Source of the DNA: Bacteroidota bacterium
GTDB lineage: Bacteria > Bacteroidota > Bacteroidia > Flavobacteriales > Weeksellaceae
Assembly: GCA_023458415.1 (NCBI GenBank)
Contig: JAEWZO010000031.1
Span: 1-19,149 of the forward strand
DNA: 19,149 nucleotides
Reading direction: 5' to 3'
Position numbers and translations under genes: made by a program
The notes under the pieces: generated by a model
The model's database searches: none
What the model saw: only the letters and a program-made list of their open reading frames with translations
Told to the model about the DNA's origin: nothing
In this document: positions 7,251 to 15,162 of the stretch, in pieces
How positions within the stretch are numbered: the stretch's first letter is position 1
Layout: each line of letters starts with the position of its first letter

Positions 7251-10004
7251 TTATTTCTTGTCTTCAATTGCAGCCTGAGCAGCAGCCAGTCTTGCAATCG
7301 GCACTCTGAATGGTGAGCAGCTCACGTAATCCAGTCCAAGTTTGTGACAAAGTTTCACAGATTCAGGATCACCACCGTGTTCACCGCAAATACCCACTTT
7401 CAGTTTGGATTTCACACCGCGGCCTTTTTCAACAGCGATTCTGATCAGTTCACCAACACCTGTCTGGTCGATGGATACGAATGGATCTTCAGGAAGAAGC
7501 TTCAGATCAAGATATTCAGGAAGGAAGCTTCCGATGTCGTCTCTGGAGAATCCGAATGCCATCTGCGTCAGGTCATTGGTACCGAAGCTGAAGAATTCAG
7601 CAACCTCAGCCATGGAATCACCTTTCAGGGCAGCCCTTGGCGTTTCGATCATGGTTCCGTACAGGTAAGGGATGTTCTTCACTTTTGTTTTTGCAAGAAC
7701 TTCTGCATACACTCTGTCCACGATTTCTTTCTGGTGACGAAGCTCGTGTTTGCCCATGGTTACAGGAATCATGATTTCAGGGAAAGCTTTTTTGCCTTCT
7801 TTCTGAAGTTCGGCAGCCGCCTCAAGGATGGCGCGAACCTGCATTTCTGTAATCTCAGGATAAGAAACTCCCAGACGAACACCTCTGTGACCGAGCATTG
7901 GGTTGTTTTCTTTCAGACCTTCAATTCTATGGGTCAAGATATTATTGCTTACACCTAATTCCTTAGCAAGTTCTTTAAGTTTTGCTTTATCGTGAGGTAC
8001 GAATTCGTGCAATGGTGGATCAAGCAGACGGATGGTTACCGCTTTGCCGTCCATAACTTCAAGGGTCGCCTTGATGTCTTTTTTCACATATTTGAACAGG
8101 TCGTTCAGTACCGCTTTTCTTTCTTTCTCAGTAGAACTCATGATCATTTTTCTCAACAGGAATAATGGTTTGTCACCACCTTCACCGTAGAACATGTGCT
8201 CGGTTCTGAAAAGTCCAATACCTTCTGCACCGAAGTAAGTTGCCTGCTTAGCATCTTTCGGCGTATCTGCATTGGTTCTTACACCCAGCTGCTTGGTTTT
8301 GTCAACAAGCTTCATCAGGGATTTGTAAGAAGCGTTTGTATTTAGGTCAGAATTAGTCAACTCAAGAACACCGTCGTAAACCAAACCTTTCGTTCCGTTC
8401 AGCGTCAGCCATTCACCTTCATGAATTTTGTGACCTTTAGCTGTTTTGAAATATTTTTCTTTTTCGAAGATTTCGATATCTGAACATCCAACGATACAGC
8501 ATTTACCCCAACCTCTGGCAACAAGTGCAGCGTGGGAAGTCATACCGCCTTTGGAAGTAAGGATTGCCTGAGATTTGTGCATTCCGTCCACATCTTCAGG
8601 AGAAGTTTCTTCACGAACAAGGATTACTTTTTCACCTTTCAAGCCCCATTCTACAGCGGCTTCAGAAGAGAAGACCACTCTACCCAATGCTCCACCCGGA
8701 CCAGCAGGAAGACCTTTTGCGATTGGTTTGTTTTTCACCTCTTCGGCAGGGTCAATCATCGGTAGAAGAAGCTCTACCAATTGGTTCGGATGAACGCGCA
8801 TGATGGCAGTTTCGGCGTCAATCAGTTTTTCTTTGTACATATCGGCAGCCATTTTCACGGCAGCAACACCGTTACGCTTACCAACGCGGCACTGAAGCAT
8901 GAACAATTTACCTTTTTCGATCGTAAACTCGATGTCCTGCATGTCTTTGTAGTGCTTTTCAAGACGTCTTTGATATTCATCAAGCTCTTTGTACTGAGCA
9001 GGCATGAATTTCTCCAATGTAAGAAGGTCTTTGGAATGGTCGTTTTTAGAATCGTTGTTGATTGGAGAAGGAGTTCTGATACCTGCTACCACGTCTTCAC
9101 CCTGAGCATTAATCAGGTACTCACCGTAGAAATGGTGATCTCCGTTTCCTGGGTTTCTTGTAAAAGCTACACCTGTACAGGAATCTTCACCCATGTTACC
9201 GAATACCATCGCCTGAACGTTTACTGCAGTTCCCCACTCATCAGGAATTCTCTCAATTCTTCTGTACTCAATGGCACGTTTTCCGTTCCAGGAAGCGAAT
9301 ACGGCACCAACACCTCCCATCAACTGATCCCATGGATTTTCAGGGAATTCAACTTTAAGGTGTTTTTTCATTAAGGCTTTAAATTCCTTAACCAGTTTTT
9401 TAAGATCGTCTGCGGAAAGTTCTGTATCCAGTTCTACGCCTTTGGCTTTTTTAGCAGCTTCCAGTCGTTCGTCCATAATCTTGCGGATACCTTTTCCTTT
9501 TGCAGGCTCCATACCTTGAGCTTTTTCAACTACAACATCGGCATACATCATCACGAGTCTTCTGTACGCATCGAACGCGAATCTTTCGTCACCAGAAACT
9601 TTGATAAGACCTTTAACCGTTTCATCATTCAGACCAAGGTTAAGAACGGTGTCCATCATCCCCGGCATTGAGCGTCTTGCACCGGAACGTACAGACATCA
9701 ATAGAGGATCTTTAACATCACCGAATTTTTTGCCCATCAGTTTTTCAACCTGAGCCATCGCATCTTTTATCTGTTTTTCAAGATCTTTCGGATACTTTTT
9801 CTTGTTGTCGTAGTAATAGGTACAAACCTCTGTAGTTACAGTGAATCCCGGAGGAACCGGAAGTTTAAGGTCTTTGCTTCCTGCCATTTCGGCAAGGTTT
9901 GCTCCTTTACCACCAAGGAGATTTTTCATCGATTCGTTTCCGTCTGCTTTTCCTCCGCCGAAAGAATAGACATACTTTTCAGCTTTTTTCGCTTTAGTAG
10001 CCAT
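7251..10004 (-). CDS. ppdK: Pyruvate, phosphate dikinase
   Basis: A 917-residue cytosolic enzyme that interconverts pyruvate, ATP and phosphate with phosphoenolpyruvate, AMP and pyrophosphate. The N-terminal ATP-grasp part carries GGKGANLAEMA (31-41) and SVRSGARRSMPGMMDTVLNL (104-123). The swivelling phospho-His domain has GGMTSHAALVARG with catalytic His491 and the neighbouring Thr489, the residue that PPDK regulatory proteins (DUF299) phosphorylate in other species. The C-terminal PEP/pyruvate TIM barrel has GLFRTEHMF (597-605), MIETPRAA, SFGTNDLTQM and GICGEHGGDPES (Cys873). Length and motifs are those of an intact bacterial PPDK (about 870-920 residues). The gene stands alone: its own terminator follows, and a small membrane-protein gene with its own terminator precedes it. 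In a Bacteroidota cell it probably serves gluconeogenesis or PPi-linked glycolysis. Confidence 0.97.
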   Translation of the reverse strand: MATKAKKAEKYVYSFGGGKADGNESMKNLLGGKGANLAEMAGSKDLKLPVPPGFTVTTEVCTYYYDNKKKYPKDLEKQIKDAMAQVEKLMGKKFGDVKDPLLMSVRSGARRSMPGMMDTVLNLGLNDETVKGLIKVSGDERFAFDAYRRLVMMYADVVVEKAQGMEPAKGKGIRKIMDERLEAAKKAKGVELDTELSADDLKKLVKEFKALMKKHLKVEFPENPWDQLMGGVGAVFASWNGKRAIEYRRIERIPDEWGTAVNVQAMVFGNMGEDSCTGVAFTRNPGNGDHHFYGEYLINAQGEDVVAGIRTPSPINNDSKNDHSKDLLTLEKFMPAQYKELDEYQRRLEKHYKDMQDIEFTIEKGKLFMLQCRVGKRNGVAAVKMAADMYKEKLIDAETAIMRVHPNQLVELLLPMIDPAEEVKNKPIAKGLPAGPGGALGRVVFSSEAAVEWGLKGEKVILVREETSPEDVDGMHKSQAILTSKGGMTSHAALVARGWGKCCIVGCSDIEIFEKEKYFKTAKGHKIHEGEWLTLNGTKGLVYDGVLELTNSDLNTNASYKSLMKLVDKTKQLGVRTNADTPKDAKQATYFGAEGIGLFRTEHMFYGEGGDKPLFLLRKMIMSSTEKERKAVLNDLFKYVKKDIKATLEVMDGKAVTIRLLDPPLHEFVPHDKAKLKELAKELGVSNNILTHRIEGLKENNPMLGHRGVRLGVSYPEITEMQVRAILEAAAELQKEGKKAFPEIMIPVTMGKHELRHQKEIVDRVYAEVLAKTKVKNIPYLYGTMIETPRAALKGDSMAEVAEFFSFGTNDLTQMAFGFSRDDIGSFLPEYLDLKLLPEDPFVSIDQTGVGELIRIAVEKGRGVKSKLKVGICGEHGGDPESVKLCHKLGLDYVSCSPFRVPIARLAAAQAAIEDKK

Positions 10005-10039
10005 AATATATGTTTTGTTAGATTCAAAAATTAACTATG

Positions 10040-10047
10040 TAAAGGTA
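10040..10047 (-). promoter_or_regulatory. Possible -7 box of ppdK
   Basis: TACCTTTA on the minus strand differs from TAnnTTTG at the last base and lies 35 bases before the ppdK ATG. No good TTG is present about 20 bases upstream, so this is a weak prediction; it is the best candidate in the ppdK upstream region. Confidence 0.3.
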
Positions 10048-10126
10048 GCTCTATTTGTAAGAATGAGAAGTTGTAACTAACTGAGAAATATCAAGTTTGA
10101 CAAATATCATATTTCTTATTGCACAC

Positions 10127-10160
10127 AAAAAAGCAGATATCCAAATCTGGACATCTGCTT
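10127..10160 (-). terminator. Intrinsic terminator of the small membrane-protein gene
   Basis: On the minus strand, AAGCAGATGTCC (10160-10149) pairs with GGATATCTGCTT (10142-10131): 12 pairs including one G-T, with a 6-base loop, then TTTT. It lies 20 bases after the stop at 10181 and separates that gene from ppdK. Confidence 0.85.
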
Positions 10161-10180
10161 CTATGAAGAACAAATTTTTT

Positions 10181-10339
10181 TTAAGGTTCAGGCTTCACCG
10201 GAACCTCATCGCCAACATTCATAGCTTCAAAAAGGTCCGGGAAAATTGCTGCTAATATAAAATAGAGAACAATCATCAGAACAATAAGTCCTATCGCGAT
10301 AACGACGCCTTTGGGTGGTGTATTTTTACCTGAAGCCAT
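10181..10339 (-). CDS. Small single-span membrane protein, 52 residues
   Basis: I choose the ATG at 10339, giving a protein that begins MASGKNTPPKG. The in-frame ATG at 10375 would add 12 residues, but the region before 10339 (AAAAATAAAATT) is a typical A-rich Bacteroidota start region. The protein has a short polar N-terminus, one hydrophobic segment of about 22 residues (roughly 12-33: VVIAIGLIVLMIVLYFILAA) and an acidic, Pro-containing tail of about 17 residues. It has no lipobox. It is probably an inner-membrane protein of unknown role. It is transcribed divergently from icd and ends in its own strong terminator, which supports it being a real gene. I do not recognise a family. Confidence 0.7.
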   Translation of the reverse strand: MASGKNTPPKGVVIAIGLIVLMIVLYFILAAIFPDLFEAMNVGDEVPVKPEP

Positions 10340-10431
10340 AATTTTATTTTTAAAATGATAAAACAACTGAAACAAAAGCTGTTCCCGAAATACAGCGAAA
10401 TGAGAATTATGAAAAATAAAACAAAAAAAAC

Positions 10432-10439
10432 TAAATTTG
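10432..10439 (+). promoter_or_regulatory. Likely -7 promoter box of icd
   Basis: TAAATTTG matches the TAnnTTTG box exactly. The expected -33 position (about 10408-10412) holds TTATG rather than TTTG. Transcription would start near 10444, giving a leader of about 32 bases that ends in A-rich sequence before the icd ATG at 10476. Confidence 0.5.
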
Positions 10440-10475
10440 TAGTTCTTTAATAATCAATAAAAATAAACCATTATA

Positions 10476-12692
10476 ATGTCACAAGCGAAAATCTATTACA
10501 CTTTAACAGACGAGGCGCCGATGCTGGCAACGCACTCCTTTTTGCCAATGGTGAAGGCCTTTACTAAAACTGCAGATATCGAAATTGCGGTACCGGACAT
10601 TTCTTTGGCCGGAAGAATTTTGGCCAACTTTCCCGATGTTTTGACTGAAGAGCAAAAAATCCCGGATTATTTGGCAGAATTGGGTCAATTGGCTACACAG
10701 CCGGAAGCCAACATCATCAAACTTCCGAATATTTCAGCATCTGTTCCGCAATTGGAAGAAGCCATTGCCGAATTGCAGAAGCAGGGTTACAATCTCCCGA
10801 ATTATCCGGCTGAACCGAAAAATGACGAGGAAATTGCCATCAATAAAAAATATGCAAAAGTATTGGGTTCTGCAGTGAATCCGGTGTTGAGAGAAGGTAA
10901 TTCTGACCGTCGCGCTCCGAAATCCGTAAAAGATTACGCAAAGGCAAATCCACACAGAATGGGCGAATGGAAATCTGATTCAAAAACTTCTGTCGCTCAC
11001 ATGAATGAAGGTGATTTCTACGGAACTGAAACTTCTACAACAGTGGAAAACGCAGGAACTTTCAAAATTGTTTTTTATGGAAACGACGGTTCTGAAAAAG
11101 TACTGAAAGACGCTTCTCCACTGAAAGCCTGTGAAGTAATCGATTCTTCTGTAATGAACCTGAATGCTTTGAAATCATTTGTTCAAACAGCAATTGATGA
11201 AGCGAAAGAAAAAGACGTTTTACTTTCTGCGCATTTGAAAGCGACGATGATGAAGGTTTCTGATCCTATTATTTTCGGGGCGATTGTGGAAACCTATTTC
11301 AAGGATGTTTTTGCCAAATACAAAGATACTTTCGCTGAGCTGGATATCAATCCAAACTTCGGTTTGGCCACTTTATTTGAAAAAATTGCCGGAACTCCGA
11401 AAGAAGCGGAAATCAAAGCCGATATTAACACAGCCATTGAAAACGGACCGAGAATCGCGATGGTGAATTCTGATCAGGGAATTACCAACTTCCACGTTTC
11501 TTCCGATGTTATCGTTGATGCTTCGATGGCGGCATTGGTTCGTGGCGGCGGAAAAATGTGGAACAAAGAAGGCAAGGAAGAAGACACGGTTTGCATTATT
11601 CCGGATAGAACGTATGCCGGTTTCTACGACGCAATTGTACAGGATATGAAGCAGAACGGCGCTATTGACCCAAAGACTTTCGGTTCGGTGCCGAATGTTG
11701 GTTTGATGGCTCAGAAAGCTGAAGAATACGGCTCTCACGACAAAACGTTCCAGATTTCAGCAGATGGAACGGTGAAAGTTCTGGATGAAAACGGAAACAC
11801 TTTGCTTGAACAGAAAGTTGAAAAAGATGATATTTTCAGAATGTGCCAAACGAAAGATGCACCGATTCAGGACTGGGTGAAACTGGCTGTGAACAGAGCA
11901 AGACTTTCCAACACAACTGCAATTTTCTGGCTCGACAAATCAAGAGCGCACGACAGAGAAATCATCAAAAAAGTTGAAAAATATCTTCAGGACCACGATA
12001 CTAACGGTCTTGATATCAGAATTATGGATGTGAAAGACGCGATGCTGGAAACATTGAAAAGAGGTCGCGAAGGAAAAGACACGATTTCGGTTTCCGGAAA
12101 CGTTCTGAGAGATTATTTAACCGATATGTTCCCGATTCTGGAGCTTGGAACGTCTGCTAAAATGCTTTCGATCGTTCCATTGATGAATGGTGGCGGTTTA
12201 TTCGAAACCGGAGCCGGTGGGTCTGCACCAAAACATATCGAACAGTTTGTAGAAGAAGGTTACCTTCGTTGGGATTCATTAGGTGAATTCCTTGCACTGC
12301 AGGCCTCTTTGGAGCATTTGGCTCAGACGCAGGACAATAAAAAAGCGCAGGTTTTGGCCGACGCTCTGGATACTGCAAACGCGAAATTTTTGGCGACAGA
12401 TAAATCTCCTGCAAGAAAAATCGGAGGCATCGACAACAGAGGTTCTCATTTCTATTTAGCGATGTACTGGGCAGAAGCTTTAGCTAATCAAACTGCGGAT
12501 GCAGAATTGGCTGAGAAATTCAAACCGGTTGCTGAAGCAATGAATTCAAATGAAGCAAAGATTAATGAAGAACTGATTGGTGCACAGGGAAAACCACAGG
12601 AAATTGGCGGTTATTACCATTCAGATTTTACAAAAACTGATGCTGCAATGAGACCGAGTGCAACGCTGAACGAAATTGTAGATTCTATCTAA
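10476..12692 (+). CDS. icd: Monomeric NADP-dependent isocitrate dehydrogenase
   Basis: A 738-residue enzyme of the monomeric IDH family, which oxidatively decarboxylates isocitrate to 2-oxoglutarate in the TCA cycle with NADP and a divalent metal. Length and the start MSQAKIYYTLTDEAP match this family, which is unrelated in length to the dimeric ~45 kDa Icd. The isocitrate-binding loop is LREGNSDRRAP (138-148, Ser143). The closing regions, FWLDKSRAHDREI, METGAGGSAPKH-like FETGAGGSAPKH and DNRGSHFYLAMYWAEAL, are characteristic of the family. The gene stands alone between a predicted promoter and a strong terminator. No frameshift or missing region is seen. Pairing with ppdK nearby is probably only proximity; they are on opposite strands with separate signals. 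Confidence 0.97.
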   Translation: MSQAKIYYTLTDEAPMLATHSFLPMVKAFTKTADIEIAVPDISLAGRILANFPDVLTEEQKIPDYLAELGQLATQPEANIIKLPNISASVPQLEEAIAELQKQGYNLPNYPAEPKNDEEIAINKKYAKVLGSAVNPVLREGNSDRRAPKSVKDYAKANPHRMGEWKSDSKTSVAHMNEGDFYGTETSTTVENAGTFKIVFYGNDGSEKVLKDASPLKACEVIDSSVMNLNALKSFVQTAIDEAKEKDVLLSAHLKATMMKVSDPIIFGAIVETYFKDVFAKYKDTFAELDINPNFGLATLFEKIAGTPKEAEIKADINTAIENGPRIAMVNSDQGITNFHVSSDVIVDASMAALVRGGGKMWNKEGKEEDTVCIIPDRTYAGFYDAIVQDMKQNGAIDPKTFGSVPNVGLMAQKAEEYGSHDKTFQISADGTVKVLDENGNTLLEQKVEKDDIFRMCQTKDAPIQDWVKLAVNRARLSNTTAIFWLDKSRAHDREIIKKVEKYLQDHDTNGLDIRIMDVKDAMLETLKRGREGKDTISVSGNVLRDYLTDMFPILELGTSAKMLSIVPLMNGGGLFETGAGGSAPKHIEQFVEEGYLRWDSLGEFLALQASLEHLAQTQDNKKAQVLADALDTANAKFLATDKSPARKIGGIDNRGSHFYLAMYWAEALANQTADAELAEKFKPVAEAMNSNEAKINEELIGAQGKPQEIGGYYHSDFTKTDAAMRPSATLNEIVDSI

Positions 12693-12711
12693 TCTACATT
12701 GGAAATAAAGA

Positions 12712-12743
12712 AAAACTTCCCGCATTTTCGGGAAGTTTTTTTT
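12712..12743. terminator. Bidirectional terminator between icd and the membrane-protein gene
   Basis: AAAACTTCCCG (12712-12722) pairs perfectly with CGGGAAGTTTT (12729-12739), loop CATTTT. The plus strand continues in a T run to 12743 and the minus strand in TTTTTCTTTATTT, so it can end both icd and the convergent gene that stops at 12780. Confidence 0.9.
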
Positions 12744-12779
12744 ATTGTGACTTTTCCACCACTTTTTTCTGCCTGATTT

Positions 12780-13574
12780 TTAAGGATTAACCAAAGCCAT
12801 TATAAAACCGATTGCAAAACCAAAAACCGAGAAAACCATCATCATCAGAAATATCCATAAAACAAAATTCAACACTTTTCCTGCGACACCCAGTTTTGAA
12901 ACCAGAAAATTCTGTGTACGGTTGAAAACCGATTTCTTTTTGTAATCGCCGAAATAATTTTTCCCAAAATTATAGCCGATGTCGCCGTTGCCTAATTCCC
13001 TCGAAAGCTCAGAAATTGCGTTGATGTATTTTCCATAAAACTCATTAAACCACCATCTTCCTAACTGATAAACGAAGAAAAGCGCCACAACAACAGACAA
13101 GATAAATAGAGTAATAAGCTGGCCGTAATTTACCTTTTGATACATCGGTGAATATTCGAAAGTCAGAATGTAACCCGCAATGAAAAACGGCACAAAAGAC
13201 AGGTAATATGAAACATAGTATTGGCGGTTTAGTTCCAGATTAAACAGCAAATCTTTGATGCTGTCTTTCGTGTTCATTGCCGTGTCGGAAAGGTTTTTAT
13301 ACAATAAGTAAAACCTCGAAAAATAAAATCCGGTAACCAGTGTCATCGCAAGTAACAGCATGATGATGTAGAACTGAAGCCTTTCGTTCTCGATAAAAAA
13401 AGCAACAGCTATAAACAGAAGAAGGCATAATGCGCTGCTCCAAAACTCCATACGCATATTCTTTCTGATGCGTTGTAGCGGCATTTTCAGTTCAGTTTTA
13501 TGATGTGTGGAAATTTCGGGAGTTTCGCTGATATTTTCCTCTTTCCAGGTATTTTTTAAATGATCCAAATCCAT
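12780..13574 (-). CDS. Multi-pass membrane protein, possible anti-sigma partner
   Basis: A 264-residue protein with a soluble N-terminus of about 45 residues (MDLDHLKNTWKEENI, then basic) followed by hydrophobic segments at roughly 46-62, 68-88, 121-139, 152-171 and 234-261. An N-terminal opening with LKNTWKEE is common in Bacteroidota proteins encoded just downstream of ECF sigma factors. Its ATG is 15 bases after the sigma stop, so the two form one operon, and it may hold the sigma factor at the membrane. It lacks a recognisable ZAS Cys-x3-Cys zinc motif or a FecR-type architecture, so it is not a standard anti-sigma factor. Function is inferred from context only. Confidence 0.75.
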   Translation of the reverse strand: MDLDHLKNTWKEENISETPEISTHHKTELKMPLQRIRKNMRMEFWSSALCLLLFIAVAFFIENERLQFYIIMLLLAMTLVTGFYFSRFYLLYKNLSDTAMNTKDSIKDLLFNLELNRQYYVSYYLSFVPFFIAGYILTFEYSPMYQKVNYGQLITLFILSVVVALFFVYQLGRWWFNEFYGKYINAISELSRELGNGDIGYNFGKNYFGDYKKKSVFNRTQNFLVSKLGVAGKVLNFVLWIFLMMMVFSVFGFAIGFIMALVNP

Positions 13575-13589
13575 AATTCAGATTTTTTT

Positions 13590-14078
13590 TTACGTTAACA
13601 GTTGTTTCAGTTTGTCTTTTGCGCGATTCAGTTTTACGCGGCAATTGCCTTCGGTAAGTCCGAGCTGATCAGCCATTTCTTTTCCGGAATAATCTTCCAG
13701 ATAATAGAAAATCAGGGCTTTGTCAACTGGGTTCAGTTGGTGAATGGCGTCGTACATTTTTTTCAGATTCTCTTCCTCCTCATAGTTGTAATCTTCGCTA
13801 AGAACTTTAAGGTTTTCGGTTTCAGTGTTCTGAATAAAACTTTTTTTCTTCTCCGATTTCAAAAACATAATGGCCGTATTCAGTGCAATTCGGTAAAGCC
13901 AGGTCGAAAACTGACTTCTGCCTTCAAACTTCGGATAAGCTTTCCAGGCCTGGAAGGTAATTTCCTGAAACAGGTCTTTTTGGTCCTCAAAATCATCCAT
14001 GTACATTTTGGATATCTTGAAAACCACACCTTTGTGCTTCTCCATTTTTTCCATGAAAATACTTTCCGATACCGACAT
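13590..14078 (-). CDS. ECF-type RNA polymerase sigma factor
   Basis: A 162-residue sigma-70 family protein with only regions 2 and 4. Region 2 spans about 12-78, with the core-binding segment DLFQEITFQAW (35-45) and the -10 recognition helix region FSTWLYRIALNTA (57-69). An acidic linker (TETENLKVLSEDYNYEEEENL) follows. Region 4 spans about 105-160, with LNPVDKALIFYYLEDYSGKEMADQLGL and the HTH LTEGNCRVKLNRAKDKL. Length fits the ECF class. The downstream gene for a membrane protein suggests signal-controlled release. The upstream gene on the opposite strand encodes an AraC-type regulator; the 80-base divergent region has no perfect housekeeping promoter box on this strand (best TAAATTTC), consistent with possible use of an alternative sigma. 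The target genes cannot be inferred. Confidence 0.93.
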   Translation of the reverse strand: MSVSESIFMEKMEKHKGVVFKISKMYMDDFEDQKDLFQEITFQAWKAYPKFEGRSQFSTWLYRIALNTAIMFLKSEKKKSFIQNTETENLKVLSEDYNYEEEENLKKMYDAIHQLNPVDKALIFYYLEDYSGKEMADQLGLTEGNCRVKLNRAKDKLKQLLT

Positions 14079-14158
14079 TGACTGAGTTCTAAACCGTTGG
14101 TACGAAATTTAGAAAAATGTTACAAAAAAAGCCCGATTTTATTTATTAAATTTACGCT

Positions 14159-14983
14159 ATGCAAAGCAAGTTCGCCGTAAAGAAAGTGAGTTCCGAAGTT
14201 TTTTCAGAAAATTTCAGCGACAGTCTTTACCATATTTTTCTCATCGATGCACGCGGAAAAATTGTCATTGATTTTGCAAAATATGAATTCGACGGAAAAA
14301 CTGCACTTTTTACTTCACCTTATCAAAACATACAGATTCTGCTTGAAGAGGAGACACAAATTTCTCAGCTTGATTTTCACGGAGATTTTTACTGTATTGA
14401 ATATCACAAGAAAGAAGTGGCGTGCAACGGACTGCTATTCAATAACATTTATCTTTTCCCAAATGTTTCGCTTGATGACGAAACGTATGTGGAAATTTCA
14501 GGAATATTTGACAAGCTGACCAATTCAGAAACCGATGAAAACTTCTGGGATGCAGTTTCGCGGTCTTATCTACAGGTAATTTTGGCTATCTCAAGCCGTG
14601 AAAAAAGTAAAATTCTGGAGGAACATCAGTTGGGAACGAAAGATTTTGAAGAACTGAAAACTTTTCAGAATTTGGTTGATGAGAACTTCCGGAAAGAAAG
14701 AACTCCCGCTTTCTATGCGGATTTGATGCACATTTCACCGAATGCTTTAAGCAAAAAAATCAAGAAAGAATTTCATAAAACGCCGTCGCAGATTATTCAA
14801 GAACGTGTGATTCTTGAAGCTAAGAAACAGATTCATCTCACCAGAAAATCCATCAAGGAAATCGCTGCCGAACTTAATTTTGAAGACGAATTTTACTTCA
14901 GCAAATATTTCAAAAAAGCAACAGGCGTTTCGCCCACTAAATTCCGTGACGATGTTGGAATTTCTGTGGTGGCTGATCTTTAG
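14159..14983 (+). CDS. AraC-family transcriptional regulator
   Basis: A 274-residue regulator with a C-terminal AraC/XylS DNA-binding domain at about 178-268. The first HTH is near 186-207 (YADLMHISPNALSKKIKKEF) and the second near 231-253 (SIKEIAAELNFEDEFYFSKYFKKATGVSPTKFR, the family signature in two parts). The N-terminal half (about 1-125) looks like a small beta-rich cupin-type sensor, with His74, Cys79, His83 and Cys89 close together. It is followed after 179 bases by a DUF417 membrane-protein gene, whose promoter carries a direct repeat suitable for an AraC dimer. This parallels E. coli RclR, an AraC protein controlling the DUF417 protein RclC; homology to RclR in the sensor half is not shown. 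The ATG fits a start 7 bases after a weak TAAATTTA box. Confidence 0.93.
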   Translation: MQSKFAVKKVSSEVFSENFSDSLYHIFLIDARGKIVIDFAKYEFDGKTALFTSPYQNIQILLEEETQISQLDFHGDFYCIEYHKKEVACNGLLFNNIYLFPNVSLDDETYVEISGIFDKLTNSETDENFWDAVSRSYLQVILAISSREKSKILEEHQLGTKDFEELKTFQNLVDENFRKERTPAFYADLMHISPNALSKKIKKEFHKTPSQIIQERVILEAKKQIHLTRKSIKEIAAELNFEDEFYFSKYFKKATGVSPTKFRDDVGISVVADL

Positions 14984-14987
14984 TTTT

Positions 14988-15024
14988 CCAAAATTTTCCA
15001 TTCAATAACCAAAATTTTCCATTC
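14988..15024 (+). promoter_or_regulatory. Direct-repeat operator, likely for the AraC regulator
   Basis: CCAAAATTTTCCATTC occurs twice without mismatch, at 14988-15003 and 15009-15024, 21 bases apart start to start (two helical turns). It begins 5 bases after the AraC-gene stop and ends at the -33 position of the DUF417 promoter. Spacing and position fit a dimeric AraC activator contacting polymerase. Assignment to this regulator is inference. Confidence 0.6.
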
Positions 15025-15044
15025 TGAATTTTTCATAAGTAGAC

Positions 15045-15052
15045 TAATTTTG
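15045..15052 (+). promoter_or_regulatory. -7 promoter box of the DUF417 gene
   Basis: TAATTTTG matches TAnnTTTG. The -33 position (about 15022-15025) has TTCT rather than TTTG, fitting a promoter that needs an activator, and it overlaps the direct-repeat operator. The transcript would start near 15057, leaving a leader of about 106 bases. Confidence 0.5.
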
Positions 15053-15092
15053 CATTGCAGTTTTTAATAAAAAGTAAACTGAAAATGAAAGG

Positions 15093-15143
15093 GCTTTGTA
15101 TTCTGTCCGGTTGATAAAGATTTATTCCGGGCAGTTGCAAAGC
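15093..15143 (+). promoter_or_regulatory. Structured 5' leader of the DUF417 gene
   Basis: Two nested stems are possible: GCTTTG (15093-15098) with CAAAGC (15138-15143), and inside it CTGTCCGG (15103-15110) with CCGGGCAG (15127-15134, one G-T), closing a 16-base loop. No T run follows, so it is not a simple terminator. A 9-codon frame (ATG at 15085, reading MKGLCILSG, TGA at 15112-15114) ends just inside the loop. Not a riboswitch class I recognise. Confidence 0.4.
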
Positions 15144-15162
15144 AGTATTAGAAAGAAAAAGT

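Noticed and set aside
8781..9374. 197-codon plus-strand open frame opposite ppdK
   Set aside because: It lies entirely antisense to the well-supported ppdK gene, and its translation is rich in Phe, His and Ser without any motif, as expected for the complement of a biased coding strand.
10340..10375. Longer start for the small membrane protein (ATG at 10375)
   Set aside because: The 12 extra residues add a mixed polar segment before the normal N-terminus, while the ATG at 10339 has a typical A-rich upstream region.
13602..14081. 159-codon plus-strand open frame opposite the sigma factor
   Set aside because: It is the complement of a clear ECF sigma gene and has no recognisable protein features.
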